NCBI GenBank assembly: GCA_947470805.1
Contig: CANIVU010000024.1
Coordinates: 19,349-83,348 of the forward strand
Source: Acidobacteriota bacterium
GTDB lineage: Bacteria > Acidobacteriota > Terriglobia > Bryobacterales > Bryobacteraceae
Reading direction: 5' to 3'
DNA length: 64,000 nucleotides
Under the pieces are notes generated by a model. The model was not told where the DNA came from, made no database searches, and was given only the letters and a program-made list of their open reading frames with translations. Positions 15,905-24,431 of this stretch are shown here, in pieces; within the stretch, counting starts at the first letter, position 1; each line of letters opens with the position of its first letter. The translations under genes and the position numbers were made by a program.

Positions 15905-16684
15905 ATGCCGATGGACCTGTTGATCGTTGGCGTCACCCGACAGGGCGACGGGAGATCGTATATCGGGTTTGGAGCGGTCGGCCCGGGCCGCACGGGCTTT
16001 GTCCGGCTGGTGGCGCCGACGCCAAGTGGCGTACTTTATCCGCAGGAGTACCAGTTACAAGGGGTTTTGGAGCCTCGGCGTTGGGATCTCGTCCGGGTGG
16101 AGGCGCCATGGGCGGACAGCCGGCCGATGCAACCGGAGAATCGGATTCTGGATCGAACGCCTTGGGAACTGCTGGAGAGGCCGGCGTCGGCGCAGTGGAT
16201 ACGGGCGTTGGAGGGGCAGCCGGTGGAGCGGGGGTGGTTGCTGGGTACGCGGGGGCGGTCCGTTCGGGCGGGCAACATCCAGGCGGCCGGGTCCATTGCC
16301 TATGTGGAGCCCGCCGATGTTACGGCGGTGTGCGAATGGGATCCGCGACGGGAGCGCTACCGGGCGCGGCTGCATTTCGGGCTGGACGGGGAGCGTTATG
16401 ATTTGGCGCTATCGGACCGCTCCTATGCCCCGGTCATCTGCCGGATGCCGGAGGCGACCTACTCGCTGGATCAGGTTGGCTGCCGGGCTCCGCATGGTCT
16501 CCGGCTGTTGATCTCGTTGACGGAGCCGTTTCATGGCTGGTGTTACAAGACGGTTGCCGGCATCCTGCCGCGTCGAACCGTTACACTGATGCGAGATGGT
16601 ACCTCGTCGACACTTTCTGCTACAGACCGGCACGCTGCTGACCACGTTGTGGAACACCCCCGTTCGTTTGTGGTCGGCACCTAA
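15905..16684 (+). CDS. Dual OB-domain-containing protein
   Basis: About 259 residues. The N-terminal half (MDLLIVGVTRQGDGRSYIGF, then GFVRLVAPTPSGVL, then LEPRRWDLVRVEAPW and a PENRIL segment) matches the pattern of the family called dual OB-containing domain, predicted nucleic-acid or nucleotide binders of unknown role. The second half (YDLALSDRSY...ISLTEPFHGWCYKTVAGIL) fits the second OB fold. I take the ATG at 15905; a TTG at 15854 would add 17 residues of no clear homology. The last ~30 codons overlap the start of the PhoD-type gene by 89 bases in another frame, so the tail after the GILPRR segment may be poorly constrained. Confidence 0.7.
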   Translation: MPMDLLIVGVTRQGDGRSYIGFGAVGPGRTGFVRLVAPTPSGVLYPQEYQLQGVLEPRRWDLVRVEAPWADSRPMQPENRILDRTPWELLERPASAQWIRALEGQPVERGWLLGTRGRSVRAGNIQAAGSIAYVEPADVTAVCEWDPRRERYRARLHFGLDGERYDLALSDRSYAPVICRMPEATYSLDQVGCRAPHGLRLLISLTEPFHGWCYKTVAGILPRRTVTLMRDGTSSTLSATDRHAADHVVEHPRSFVVGT

Positions 16685-18125
16685 GTTTTCCTCGTATCCT
16701 TTCGCGCTTGGGATTGCCTCCGGCGATCCGGTGCCGGACGGGATGGTGCTGTGGACGCGGTTGGCGCCGAAACCGGTGGAGGGCGGGGGAATGCCGGACG
16801 CCGCGGTGGCGGTGGAATGGCGCGTGGCCGAGGACGAGGGGATGAAGCGGGTGGTGAAGAAGGGCACGTCGATGGCCGTGCCGGCGCTGGCCCACTCGGT
16901 TCATGTGGAGGTGGCGGGATTACGGCCCGACCGGTGGTATTGGTACCAGTTTCGGGCGGGCGGCGAAGTGAGCCCGGTGGGGCGAACGCGGACGGCGCCG
17001 GCGGCCGGGTCGATGCCGGAGCGGCTGCGGTATGCCTTTGCGTCCTGTCAGCACTGGGAGAGCGGTTACTTTACGGCTTACGAGCATATGGCGGCGGAGA
17101 ATCCGGACCTGGTTGTCCATTTGGGTGACTACATTTATGAAGGGTCGCCGAAGCCGGGAAATCCGCGGCTGCATAACAGTCAGGAGATCGTCACGCTATC
17201 GGACTACAGGAACCGGCATGCGCTCTACAAAACAGACAAAGCGCTACAGAACATGCACGCCTGGGCTCCGTGGATCGTGACGTGGGATGACCACGAGGTG
17301 GATAACAACTACGCCGGGGATATCGCCGAGGATAAGCAAACACGCCAGCAGTTACTGGAGCGGCGGGCGAGCGCCTATCAGGCTTACTACGAGCACATGC
17401 CGTTGCGGGCGGGGGCCACGCCGAAGGGATCCGGGATGTTGCTCTATCGGAATCTGTCGTGGGGCGGGCTGGCGAATTTTACGGTATTGGACACGCGGCA
17501 GTATCGTACGGACCAACCGTGTGGCGACGGGCGGAAGGCGCCCTGTAAAGAAGTGTTTGATCCGGCGGCAACGCTGCTGGGCGCCGAGCAGCATGCGTGG
17601 ATGGAGCGGCAGTTGGGTTCTTCACGGGCCGTCTGGAACATCCTGGCGCAGCAGGTGTTGATGGCGAAGTTGGACTTCCAGCGGGGCGATGGCGAGTTGC
17701 TCTCGATGGACCAATGGAGCGGCTACGAGGCATGCCGGAATCGCGTGCTGCAGTTTCTTGACCAGCGCAAGATTGCCAATCCGGTGGTGATCACCGGTGA
17801 CATTCACTCGAACTGGGCGTGTGATTTGAAGCTCGATTGGCGAGACGGCAAGGCGCCAGCGGTGGGCGTGGAACTGGTGGGTACCTCGATTACTTCCGGC
17901 GGCGACGGCGCCGAGGCGATGAAGGGGATTGACGATGTCTATGCCGAAAACCCGCACTTGAAATGGCACAGCGCGCGCCGCGGGTACGTTTCGTGCGTGG
18001 TGACGCCGAAGCAGACTCGCGCCGATTACCGCACGCTCCCCTACGTGGCCAAGCCGGGTGCGCCAGTGCAAACGCCGCGCAGTTTTGTGGTGGAAGCCGG
18101 CCGGGCCGGATTGCAGAACGCCTGA
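16596..18125 (+). CDS. PhoD-type alkaline phosphatase/phosphodiesterase, Tat-exported
   Basis: A 509-residue protein with a Tat signal (PRRHFLLQTGTLL). An N-terminal Fn3-like PhoD domain (FALGIASGDPVPDGMVLWTRL) precedes the metallophosphatase core, with FASCQHWESG (metal-ligating Cys), HLGDYIYEG, WIVTWDDHEVDNNYAGD and VVITGDIHSNWACDLK. PhoD enzymes use iron and calcium to cleave phosphodiesters and monoesters in the periplasm, releasing phosphate. The ATG at 16596 is fixed by the Tat signal, although it lies 89 bases inside the dual-OB gene. The glycosyltransferase gene follows after 15 bases. No Pho-box-like repeat was recognised upstream. Confidence 0.93.
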   Translation: MVPRRHFLLQTGTLLTTLWNTPVRLWSAPKFSSYPFALGIASGDPVPDGMVLWTRLAPKPVEGGGMPDAAVAVEWRVAEDEGMKRVVKKGTSMAVPALAHSVHVEVAGLRPDRWYWYQFRAGGEVSPVGRTRTAPAAGSMPERLRYAFASCQHWESGYFTAYEHMAAENPDLVVHLGDYIYEGSPKPGNPRLHNSQEIVTLSDYRNRHALYKTDKALQNMHAWAPWIVTWDDHEVDNNYAGDIAEDKQTRQQLLERRASAYQAYYEHMPLRAGATPKGSGMLLYRNLSWGGLANFTVLDTRQYRTDQPCGDGRKAPCKEVFDPAATLLGAEQHAWMERQLGSSRAVWNILAQQVLMAKLDFQRGDGELLSMDQWSGYEACRNRVLQFLDQRKIANPVVITGDIHSNWACDLKLDWRDGKAPAVGVELVGTSITSGGDGAEAMKGIDDVYAENPHLKWHSARRGYVSCVVTPKQTRADYRTLPYVAKPGAPVQTPRSFVVEAGRAGLQNA

Positions 18126-18140
18126 CGGTAGGATGACCTG

Positions 18141-19787
18141 TTGCTTCCGTTTCTAGATAAATTCTTTCGGCAACTGGCGGCTGTTCCGATCTGCCTGATG
18201 GTGATTCTTCAGGTCGCCACGCTGCGGCAGGAGAGCCAGACGTTCGACGAAGGCGTGCATCTTGCGGCTGGATATCGCTATTGGAACACCGGTGATTTTT
18301 CTCTGAACGTGGAACACCCGCCCTTGCAGAAGCTGCTGAGTGCGGCACCGTTGTTCCTGTTGCGGCCTCCATTGCCGACTGATGAAAAGCTGCTGATTGA
18401 CCAGTCGGAGTATGCCCGGGCATTTTTGTTTGGGGGTGCGGCGGACGGGGACCGGTTGTTGTTCTATGGCCGCATGCCGACGGTACTGCTGTCTGTGCTG
18501 TTGTTGGTCGCCGTGGCATGGGCGACGCGGCTATACTTCGGCGCGCCGGCCGCGCTGGGCGCGCTATGGCTGTGCGCGTTGGATCCGAACCTGATCGCGC
18601 ATGGCCGGTACGTGACTACCGATTTGGTGAGTGCGCTGCTGTTCTTCCTGACGGTCGTGCTGTGGGTGGACTACTGGCGCGCGCCAACAGGCCAGCGGGC
18701 TGTGTGGGCTACCGTTGCCGGCGGCCTGGCGTTGGGCGCGAAGTTTTCGATGCTCCTGTTGTTGCCGTTGATTCCGGCGCTCCTGCTGTTGCATGCGGTT
18801 CTGTTGCGGCCCGGTTGGCGCAGGCTGGGGCGGTCGCTGGCCGTGCTGGCTGTGTCGGCTGTCGTGGCGATCGTCATGGTTGCGGGGCTCTATGCACCGG
18901 AGACGTGGCGTGTTTCGCAAGGGCGCACAATCAACGTTGCCGCGGAGACGCTTCTATCATTCACATTCCCACCGAGCACCTATTTGACGGGTTTGCGGAC
19001 GCTGATGGACCACAACCGGGAGGGCCACACGGCGTTTCTTCTTGGCCAGGTTTCTGACCAGGGTTGGTGGTATTACTTCCCAGTTGTGTTTGCGGTGAAG
19101 TCGCCGCTGGTGGTTTTGCTCCTTACCGTGATGCTGGTGGGCATTGGGCTTTGGAAACTGCCGTCGATTGTCCGGACGCCCGCGGCCGGATTTGTGTGGG
19201 CGGCACTCGCGGCGGCGCCGTTGGCGTACTTTGCGGTGACGCTGAATAGTCGAATCAATCTCGGCGTGCGGCATCTATTGCCGGTCTATCCGTTTCTCTA
19301 CGTGCTCGGCATGGCGGCGTTGGCCGCGTTGTTGCCATTGCGCCGATATCTGATCGTTGCCGGCGCCGTGATCGGCCTGCAAACGGTCGAGTCGGCGGTT
19401 GTGTATCCCGATTACCTCGGGTTCTTTAATGCCGCGGTTGGGGGCAGTAGCGCCGGCCCTCGCTATCTGCTGGATTCCAACATCGATTGGGGCCAGGATC
19501 TGAAGAAGCTGAAGACGTATATGGAGACCCATCCCGGGCCGGTTTGCCTGGAGTATTTCGGTTCCGTGGAGCCAAAGCACTACGGCATCCAATTCGAGTA
19601 CTTGCCGAAGACGTGGGACAAGGACGAGCGCGAACGCCTGGACTGCGTCGGGGCGATCAGCCACACACTGCTTCGCGATCTGTACGTTCGCCCGGGCAGC
19701 TATGAGTGGCTTCGGCGGCGCCCGCAAATCGGGCGGGTTGGCAGTTCGCTGGCGCTATATGATTTGCGAAAGCCTAAAGGGCGGTAG
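18141..19787 (+). CDS. Polytopic membrane glycosyltransferase, GT39/PMT-like
   Basis: A 548-residue protein with about 10-12 membrane helices. The first periplasmic loop has the DE motif (FDEGVHLAAGYRYW, Asp near residue 36) and EHPPLQKLLSAAP near residue 57, typical of the ArnT/PMT/GT39 group that uses polyprenyl-phosphate sugars. The C-terminal soluble part contains SNIDWGQDLKKLKTYM, common in this group in soil bacteria. It probably glycosylates an exported lipid or protein; donor and acceptor are unknown. The TTG start is supported by GGTAGGA 8 bases upstream; no in-frame ATG lies near. It runs with the PhoD gene. Confidence 0.85.
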   Translation: MLPFLDKFFRQLAAVPICLMVILQVATLRQESQTFDEGVHLAAGYRYWNTGDFSLNVEHPPLQKLLSAAPLFLLRPPLPTDEKLLIDQSEYARAFLFGGAADGDRLLFYGRMPTVLLSVLLLVAVAWATRLYFGAPAALGALWLCALDPNLIAHGRYVTTDLVSALLFFLTVVLWVDYWRAPTGQRAVWATVAGGLALGAKFSMLLLLPLIPALLLLHAVLLRPGWRRLGRSLAVLAVSAVVAIVMVAGLYAPETWRVSQGRTINVAAETLLSFTFPPSTYLTGLRTLMDHNREGHTAFLLGQVSDQGWWYYFPVVFAVKSPLVVLLLTVMLVGIGLWKLPSIVRTPAAGFVWAALAAAPLAYFAVTLNSRINLGVRHLLPVYPFLYVLGMAALAALLPLRRYLIVAGAVIGLQTVESAVVYPDYLGFFNAAVGGSSAGPRYLLDSNIDWGQDLKKLKTYMETHPGPVCLEYFGSVEPKHYGIQFEYLPKTWDKDERERLDCVGAISHTLLRDLYVRPGSYEWLRRRPQIGRVGSSLALYDLRKPKGR

Positions 19788-19791
19788 GCAA

Positions 19792-20403
19792 TCACCAATT
19801 CTCCCCGCGCTTCTTGTTGCGAATTGTGCCCTTGATCCATTCGGCGCGATCCGCGGGCGGGAGGTAGTTTCTGGTGTCGAAAGGGCGGAGGATGCCGTCG
19901 CCCGGCCCGGCGATGCTCAGCACCAGAGCGACGTGTGCGCGCGGACCTTGGAAGTAATCGAGCCGTAGTTCGTGGACGCCTCTGGATAGCACGGCGGAGC
20001 CATCAATGGCGGCTGGCGGGTGTGTGCCATCGTTGTCGATCAGCAGTTGGCCGTCGATCCAGAGCTTGGATCCATCGTCGGAGAGGACGCGGAACTGGTA
20101 GCGGCCACCGTGCTCAATCCAGAAGCGGCCGGTGTAGTGAATCGCAAACCACTCGAACTGGCCCGTTACACCGGGGAAGCCCTGCACGAAGTTGCGCGGC
20201 GTGACCTGCAGCGTGTTTGTGTAAATGGTGCCGACCGGTTTCATTCGCTTAAAGCCGGGCAGTAAATCGGTATTGGGTTTCAGGAGATAAATGTCGCCTC
20301 GCAAGTCCGACGAGCCAACGACCGTGGTGCCAAATGTAACTCCCGATTGCTCCTGCGCCGTCAGCGCGAACAGCGTCGCCGCAATGGCCCAGGGGATTCG
20401 CAC
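19792..20403 (-). CDS. Secreted PA14-domain protein
   Basis: A 203-residue protein with a signal peptide (MRIPWAIAATLFALTAQ). The middle is a PA14 module: FEWFAIHYTGRFWIEHGGRYQFRVLSDDGSKLWIDG, then a RGVHELRLDYFQGPR strand pattern. PA14 modules bind carbohydrates, usually outside the cell. No catalytic domain is attached. The GTG start shares one base with the surE stop (TAGTG), so translation is coupled to surE. It ends 5 bases from the convergent glycosyltransferase stop. Confidence 0.85.
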   Translation of the reverse strand: MRIPWAIAATLFALTAQEQSGVTFGTTVVGSSDLRGDIYLLKPNTDLLPGFKRMKPVGTIYTNTLQVTPRNFVQGFPGVTGQFEWFAIHYTGRFWIEHGGRYQFRVLSDDGSKLWIDGQLLIDNDGTHPPAAIDGSAVLSRGVHELRLDYFQGPRAHVALVLSIAGPGDGILRPFDTRNYLPPADRAEWIKGTIRNKKRGENW

Positions 20404-21092
20404 TAGACGTGCAACCGGCTGATGGTGACGGCGCCGCCGAAACAGAGTTCGACATCCCGTCCCGCGGTTCTCGGGCGCCCGATGTAGCTGCCGGAAAAGG
20501 CGAGTTGGTCACCTTCACGCCGGAACTGCACGTCGAGTGGTTCGTTGTCGGGCGTGCATTCCAACTCCGGGGCGACGGCGCCGGTTTCCAGATGCGGCAG
20601 ATTGACGTTCCAATATTCCTTTGTTTGGTGCGGTTGGCTGAGCAGGCGCTCAATCGTCGGCGTCGCAATGCGTGCGGACTCCGACCAGTCCAGTGGCCTG
20701 CCACGCTGCACGTATTGGGAGATGGCGATCGCGGGTTTGCCAAGGAAGGCGGCTTCCCGGGCGGCGGCGACGGTTCCGGATGAATAGATATCGACTCCCA
20801 GGTTGCCGCCGCGGTTGATGCCGGAAAGCACGAAGTCGAATGGGATTGCCATGGCGGTGAGCGCGACGCGGACACAGTCGGCCGGTGTGCCGGAGAGGTG
20901 GTATTCCGCGGGCGCAGTCGCCGAGAGCACCATCGGCGCGTCGGTGGTGACGCGGTGGCCGGCGTAGGAGTGAGGGTCGCGGGGAGCGACCACGTGCACA
21001 TCGCCGAAGCGGGCGGCGAGTGCTTTGAGCGCCGCCAACCCGGGCGCGTCCCAGCCATCGTCATTCGTTACGAGTATCTGCAGTCGAGCCAT
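20403..21092 (-). CDS. surE: 5'-nucleotidase SurE
   Basis: A 229-residue SurE. The active-site strand ILVTNDDGWDAPGL at the N-terminus holds the metal-binding Asp pair; LSGINRGGNLGVD and YSGTVAAAREAAFLGKPAIAIS are diagnostic. SurE removes phosphate from nucleoside monophosphates and short polyphosphate. The reading frame stays open for 210 codons upstream, but homology begins at the ATG at 21092. An AAGGAG abuts that ATG with no spacer, so an in-frame TTG 8 codons upstream may be used instead. The gene is divergent from the cytochrome-ankyrin fusion (90-base spacer) and overlaps the PA14 gene by one base. Confidence 0.93.
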   Translation of the reverse strand: MARLQILVTNDDGWDAPGLAALKALAARFGDVHVVAPRDPHSYAGHRVTTDAPMVLSATAPAEYHLSGTPADCVRVALTAMAIPFDFVLSGINRGGNLGVDIYSSGTVAAAREAAFLGKPAIAISQYVQRGRPLDWSESARIATPTIERLLSQPHQTKEYWNVNLPHLETGAVAPELECTPDNEPLDVQFRREGDQLAFSGSYIGRPRTAGRDVELCFGGAVTISRLHV

Positions 21093-21182
21093 CTCCTTCC
21101 ATGTTGCCAATTTGTTTGGCCCCTCGCCGGGAATGTTCGCGCTGAGAGGAGGACGCGGAACACCGCGAAAGGAGTCTGCAAA

Positions 21183-23390
21183 ATGAAAACGGGAATTGGA
21201 ACGTGGCTGCTTGTCGCCGGAGTTGCCTTCGCGCAGCCACCGGAGATGCCTCCACCGGCGGCGATGAAGATTGATTTTGAACAGCACGTGCAACCCGTGT
21301 TGGAGTCCAAATGCTATGGATGTCATGGTGCTGGCAAGCAGTTGGCGGGCCTGCGCTTGGACCGGCGGCAGCAGGCGCTTCGGGGTGGCGACTATGGAAA
21401 GGTGATTGTGCCGGGCGACAGCGCCAACAGCAAATTGATCCATCGTCTTGTCGGTTCCCAGGCGGGAATGCAGATGCCGCCGGCCGGTCCGTTGGACCCG
21501 AATGAAATTTCCATTCTGCGGGCGTGGATTGATCAGGGGCCGGACTATGGAAACTCGCAGTTGTCGCGGGCCACAATGGCGGCCAAGCCCGTTTCGCCGG
21601 CATTCGTGGCTCTGGTGGACGCGATTGCGGCGAATGATCTGGTGCGCGTTCGCGGGGAGTTGGCGAAGTCCAGGGAACTGGCGAATGCGGCGGATGGGGC
21701 TGGTTCGACGGCGTTGATTCATGCAGCGGGGCGGGGAAGTGTGGCGGCGATGGCGATGTTACTCACTGCTGGCGCCGACGTGAATGCCCGCAACCGGCGC
21801 GGAGCGACGGCGTTGACCTGGGCACTTTCGGACCCGGCGAAGGTTCGATTGTTGATTGAGAAAGGGGTCACCGTCGATGGGAAGACGAGCGAGGGGCGGG
21901 TGCCACTGCACATTGCCGCGCAACAGTCTGGCGGGGCGGAGGTTTTGGAGCTTCTGCTGGCGGGCGGCGCGAACCCGAATGTAGCGGACGTCGCTGGTAT
22001 GACGCCCGTGCATATTGCCGCCACCACCGGCAGCGAAGCCTTGCTGCGAGCGTTGATTGCCGCCGGCGGCAACGTGAATGCTGTGAGTGGCAATGGGTCG
22101 ACACCGTTGATTCTAGCGGCGGGAAGCGGGGCGAATGGCGCCGTGCGCCTGCTGCTGGAGAACGGAGCGGATCCGTCGAAAGTCACCAAGCGCAACCTGA
22201 GTGCGTTGGCATCCGCGTCCTATTGGGGCGATATCGTCACGATGCAGAAACTGATTGAGAAGGGTGCGCCGGTGCAATTGGCCGATCACGACGGGTTCTC
22301 GCCGTTGACCTATGCCGCCTATTCGGAAGTAGCCGGCCCGGAAGCGGTGCGACTGCTGATGCGCCATGGGGCCAAGCCCCATCCGACGGTCGATGGCGAA
22401 ACGCCGGCTTCGCTGGCGGCTAAGCGCGGCGCGACGGATGTTGTAAAGATACTGACTGAATCGGCCACTATGGAGCCGCAGTTGACCAGTGCGATTCTCC
22501 GCGCGTTTCGGCCATTGCAACAGCAAAGCCCGAACTTCGTGAAAATCGGCGGCTGCAACTCCTGCCACAACCAGGACCTGCCGGTGTACGCGCAGTTGGT
22601 GGCGCGGCAGCGGGGGATCGCGGTGCCTGGCGAAATCGCTCTGGCGCCGGAGACGCAGAACTCGGAGCGAGTGTTCGAACACAGCGGTCTGCTTGGGGCC
22701 AGTTCGATTGGCTACGAGGTGATGAGCCGAGTCGGCCGACAGGCGCCGGCCGACTCCACCTCGGACGCGATGGTCAACTATCTGATGGCGCATCAGGAAC
22801 CCGATGGAAGGTGGGCCTCTCGTTCCAACAGGCAGCCGTTGACGGCCGGTGACCATCACGCAACCGCCTTCGCGATCTTCGCACTGCGGTCGTATGGCCG
22901 GGGCGCGAAGAGCGCCGAGATCCGCGCAAGCATTGGCAGGGGAGTTGCCTGGCTGGAAGAGCACGCGCCCGTCAGCAGTCAGGATGCCGCCATGCGCTTG
23001 ATGGGCCTTGTTTGGGGCGGTGCCGATACCGCTGCCGTTGCGAAAGCGGCTGACGCGGTTGGCAAGCGCCAGCGTGCCGATGGCGGCTGGTCGCAATTGG
23101 CGACGCTCGCATCGGACGCCTATGCCACCGGCCAGTCGCTCTATGCCCTGGCGCTGGCTGGTATGCCGATCGCCAACCCTGTTTATCGCAGCGGGGTCGA
23201 CTACCTGCTCCGCACACAGGCGACCGATGGAACCTGGCATGTCGCGGCGCGGTCCAAGCCGCTGCAGCCCTATTTCGAAAGCGGCTTCCCCTACGGTCGC
23301 GATCAATGGATCTCGGCCGCAGGAACCAGTTGGGCCGCCATGGCGCTATCGATGGCGGTGGAGGCGCCGCGCAATACTGCCAGCCGCTGA
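21183..23390 (+). CDS. Secreted fusion: planctomycete-type cytochrome c, ankyrin repeats, second haem site, cyclase-like alpha/alpha domain
   Basis: A 735-residue protein with a signal peptide (MKTGIGTWLLVAGVAFAQ). Residues ~31-120 form a PSCyt1 cytochrome domain with haem motif CYGCH (Cys44, Cys47, His48) and the usual MPPAGPLDPNEISILRAWI ending. Residues ~160-440 are eight or so ankyrin repeats (STALIHAAGRGSVAAMAMLL, TPVHIAATTGSEALLRALI). A second haem motif CNSCH (Cys458-His462) follows. Residues ~490-730 resemble squalene-cyclase/prenyltransferase alpha-alpha barrels (MAHQEPDGRWA, KRQRADGGWSQL, TQATDGTWH). It is probably a periplasmic haem protein that docks a partner. The ATG at 21183 has AAAGGAG 8 bases upstream. 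No catalytic acid motif of true cyclases was seen. Confidence 0.85.
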   Translation: MKTGIGTWLLVAGVAFAQPPEMPPPAAMKIDFEQHVQPVLESKCYGCHGAGKQLAGLRLDRRQQALRGGDYGKVIVPGDSANSKLIHRLVGSQAGMQMPPAGPLDPNEISILRAWIDQGPDYGNSQLSRATMAAKPVSPAFVALVDAIAANDLVRVRGELAKSRELANAADGAGSTALIHAAGRGSVAAMAMLLTAGADVNARNRRGATALTWALSDPAKVRLLIEKGVTVDGKTSEGRVPLHIAAQQSGGAEVLELLLAGGANPNVADVAGMTPVHIAATTGSEALLRALIAAGGNVNAVSGNGSTPLILAAGSGANGAVRLLLENGADPSKVTKRNLSALASASYWGDIVTMQKLIEKGAPVQLADHDGFSPLTYAAYSEVAGPEAVRLLMRHGAKPHPTVDGETPASLAAKRGATDVVKILTESATMEPQLTSAILRAFRPLQQQSPNFVKIGGCNSCHNQDLPVYAQLVARQRGIAVPGEIALAPETQNSERVFEHSGLLGASSIGYEVMSRVGRQAPADSTSDAMVNYLMAHQEPDGRWASRSNRQPLTAGDHHATAFAIFALRSYGRGAKSAEIRASIGRGVAWLEEHAPVSSQDAAMRLMGLVWGGADTAAVAKAADAVGKRQRADGGWSQLATLASDAYATGQSLYALALAGMPIANPVYRSGVDYLLRTQATDGTWHVAARSKPLQPYFESGFPYGRDQWISAAGTSWAAMALSMAVEAPRNTASR

Positions 23391-23404
23391 CAGCGCGTCT
23401 CCAG

Positions 23405-23438
23405 CACGAGCGCGCCGCATCAAATCGGCGCGCTCGTG
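23405..23438 (+). terminator. Strong 13-bp hairpin after the cytochrome-ankyrin gene
   Basis: Perfect 13-bp arms (CACGAGCGCGCCG and its complement) around the 8-base loop CATCAAAT, 14 bases after the stop at 23390. Only two T residues follow, so termination would not be classical rho-independent. It may protect the mRNA 3' end or separate this gene from the aldo/keto reductase gene, whose ATG is 27 bases further on. Confidence 0.55.
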
Positions 23439-23465
23439 TTGCGGAACCGATATCCTAGGCATGAG

Positions 23466-24422
23466 ATGTCAGCGCCCTCTGAAATGATCTACCGCCCGTT
23501 CGGCAACACCGGAGAAACACTCTCTGCGATTGGTATTGGAGGCTGGCACTTGGGCTTGCGCCACGTCGACGAGGCGTTTGCCATCCGCATCGTTCGCGAG
23601 TCGATTGACCGGGGCGTGAACTTCCTGGACAACTGCTGGGATTACAACGAAGGCCTCAGTGAAGAGCGGATGGGGATGGCGTTGCGCGACGGCTACCGGC
23701 AGAAGGCCTTCGTGATGACCAAGATCGACGGGCGCTCTTATTCTGAGGCGATGCGGCAGTTGGAAGATTGTTTGCGACGGTTGCGAGTCGACTGTATCGA
23801 CCTGGTCCAGCACCACGAAATTCAGCGGTTTGAAGACCCCTTCCGTATCCTCGATGAGGAAGGCGCGCAGGTGGCGCTGGAGGACGCTCGCAAGGCAGGC
23901 AAGCTTCGCTATACCGGGTTTACCGGGCACAAGGATCCACTCATGCATCTCCGGATGTTGGAGATGGCGGCTGAACGCGGCGTGCGCTTCGACGCCGTAC
24001 AGATGCCCTTGAATGTAATGGATGCGCACTACCGCAGTTTTGCCCACATGGTGCTGCCGGAACTGGTCAAGCAGCAGATCGCGCCGCTGGCGATGAAGTC
24101 CATGGCGAACGGCCATATTCTGAAATCGGGGACTGTGTCGGCGATCGAATGCCTGCACTACGCGCTGAATTTGCCAGTCGCCACGGTCATTACCGGCATC
24201 GATACGCCCGCCACTCTGGAGCAGGCTTTTGAGGCGGTGCGTACCTTCCGTCCAATGAGCGCGGAGGCGGTTGCGGCGCTGTTGTCCCGTACCGAGGCGA
24301 AGGGGCGCACCGGAGAGTTCGAACTCTTTAAGACGACGTCGATTTACGACGGCACGGGTGCGCATCCCGAGTGGCTCGGTGAAGAGCCGAAGCGCCTTCG
24401 GGATGCGGTGTTGACGATCTGA
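23466..24422 (+). CDS. Aldo/keto reductase
   Basis: About 318 residues with the TIM-barrel aldo/keto reductase plan: YRPFGNTGETLSAIGIGGWH at the start, catalytic Asp/Tyr in NFLDNCWDYNEG, Lys in FVMTKIDGR and His in LVQHHEIQRF. It should reduce carbonyls with NADPH; the substrate is unknown. No C-terminal 4Fe-4S cysteines are present. I take the ATG at 23466 (MSAPSEM); a TTG at 23436 would place ten codons inside the strong hairpin, and the ATG at the second Met is also possible. It is convergent with the amidohydrolase genes. Confidence 0.92.
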   Translation: MSAPSEMIYRPFGNTGETLSAIGIGGWHLGLRHVDEAFAIRIVRESIDRGVNFLDNCWDYNEGLSEERMGMALRDGYRQKAFVMTKIDGRSYSEAMRQLEDCLRRLRVDCIDLVQHHEIQRFEDPFRILDEEGAQVALEDARKAGKLRYTGFTGHKDPLMHLRMLEMAAERGVRFDAVQMPLNVMDAHYRSFAHMVLPELVKQQIAPLAMKSMANGHILKSGTVSAIECLHYALNLPVATVITGIDTPATLEQAFEAVRTFRPMSAEAVAALLSRTEAKGRTGEFELFKTTSIYDGTGAHPEWLGEEPKRLRDAVLTI

Positions 24423-24431
24423 CGCGCACCA

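Noticed and set aside
21093..21722. An upstream extension of surE
   Set aside because: It would antisense the start of the cytochrome-ankyrin gene; SurE homology begins at the ATG at 21092 or a few codons before.
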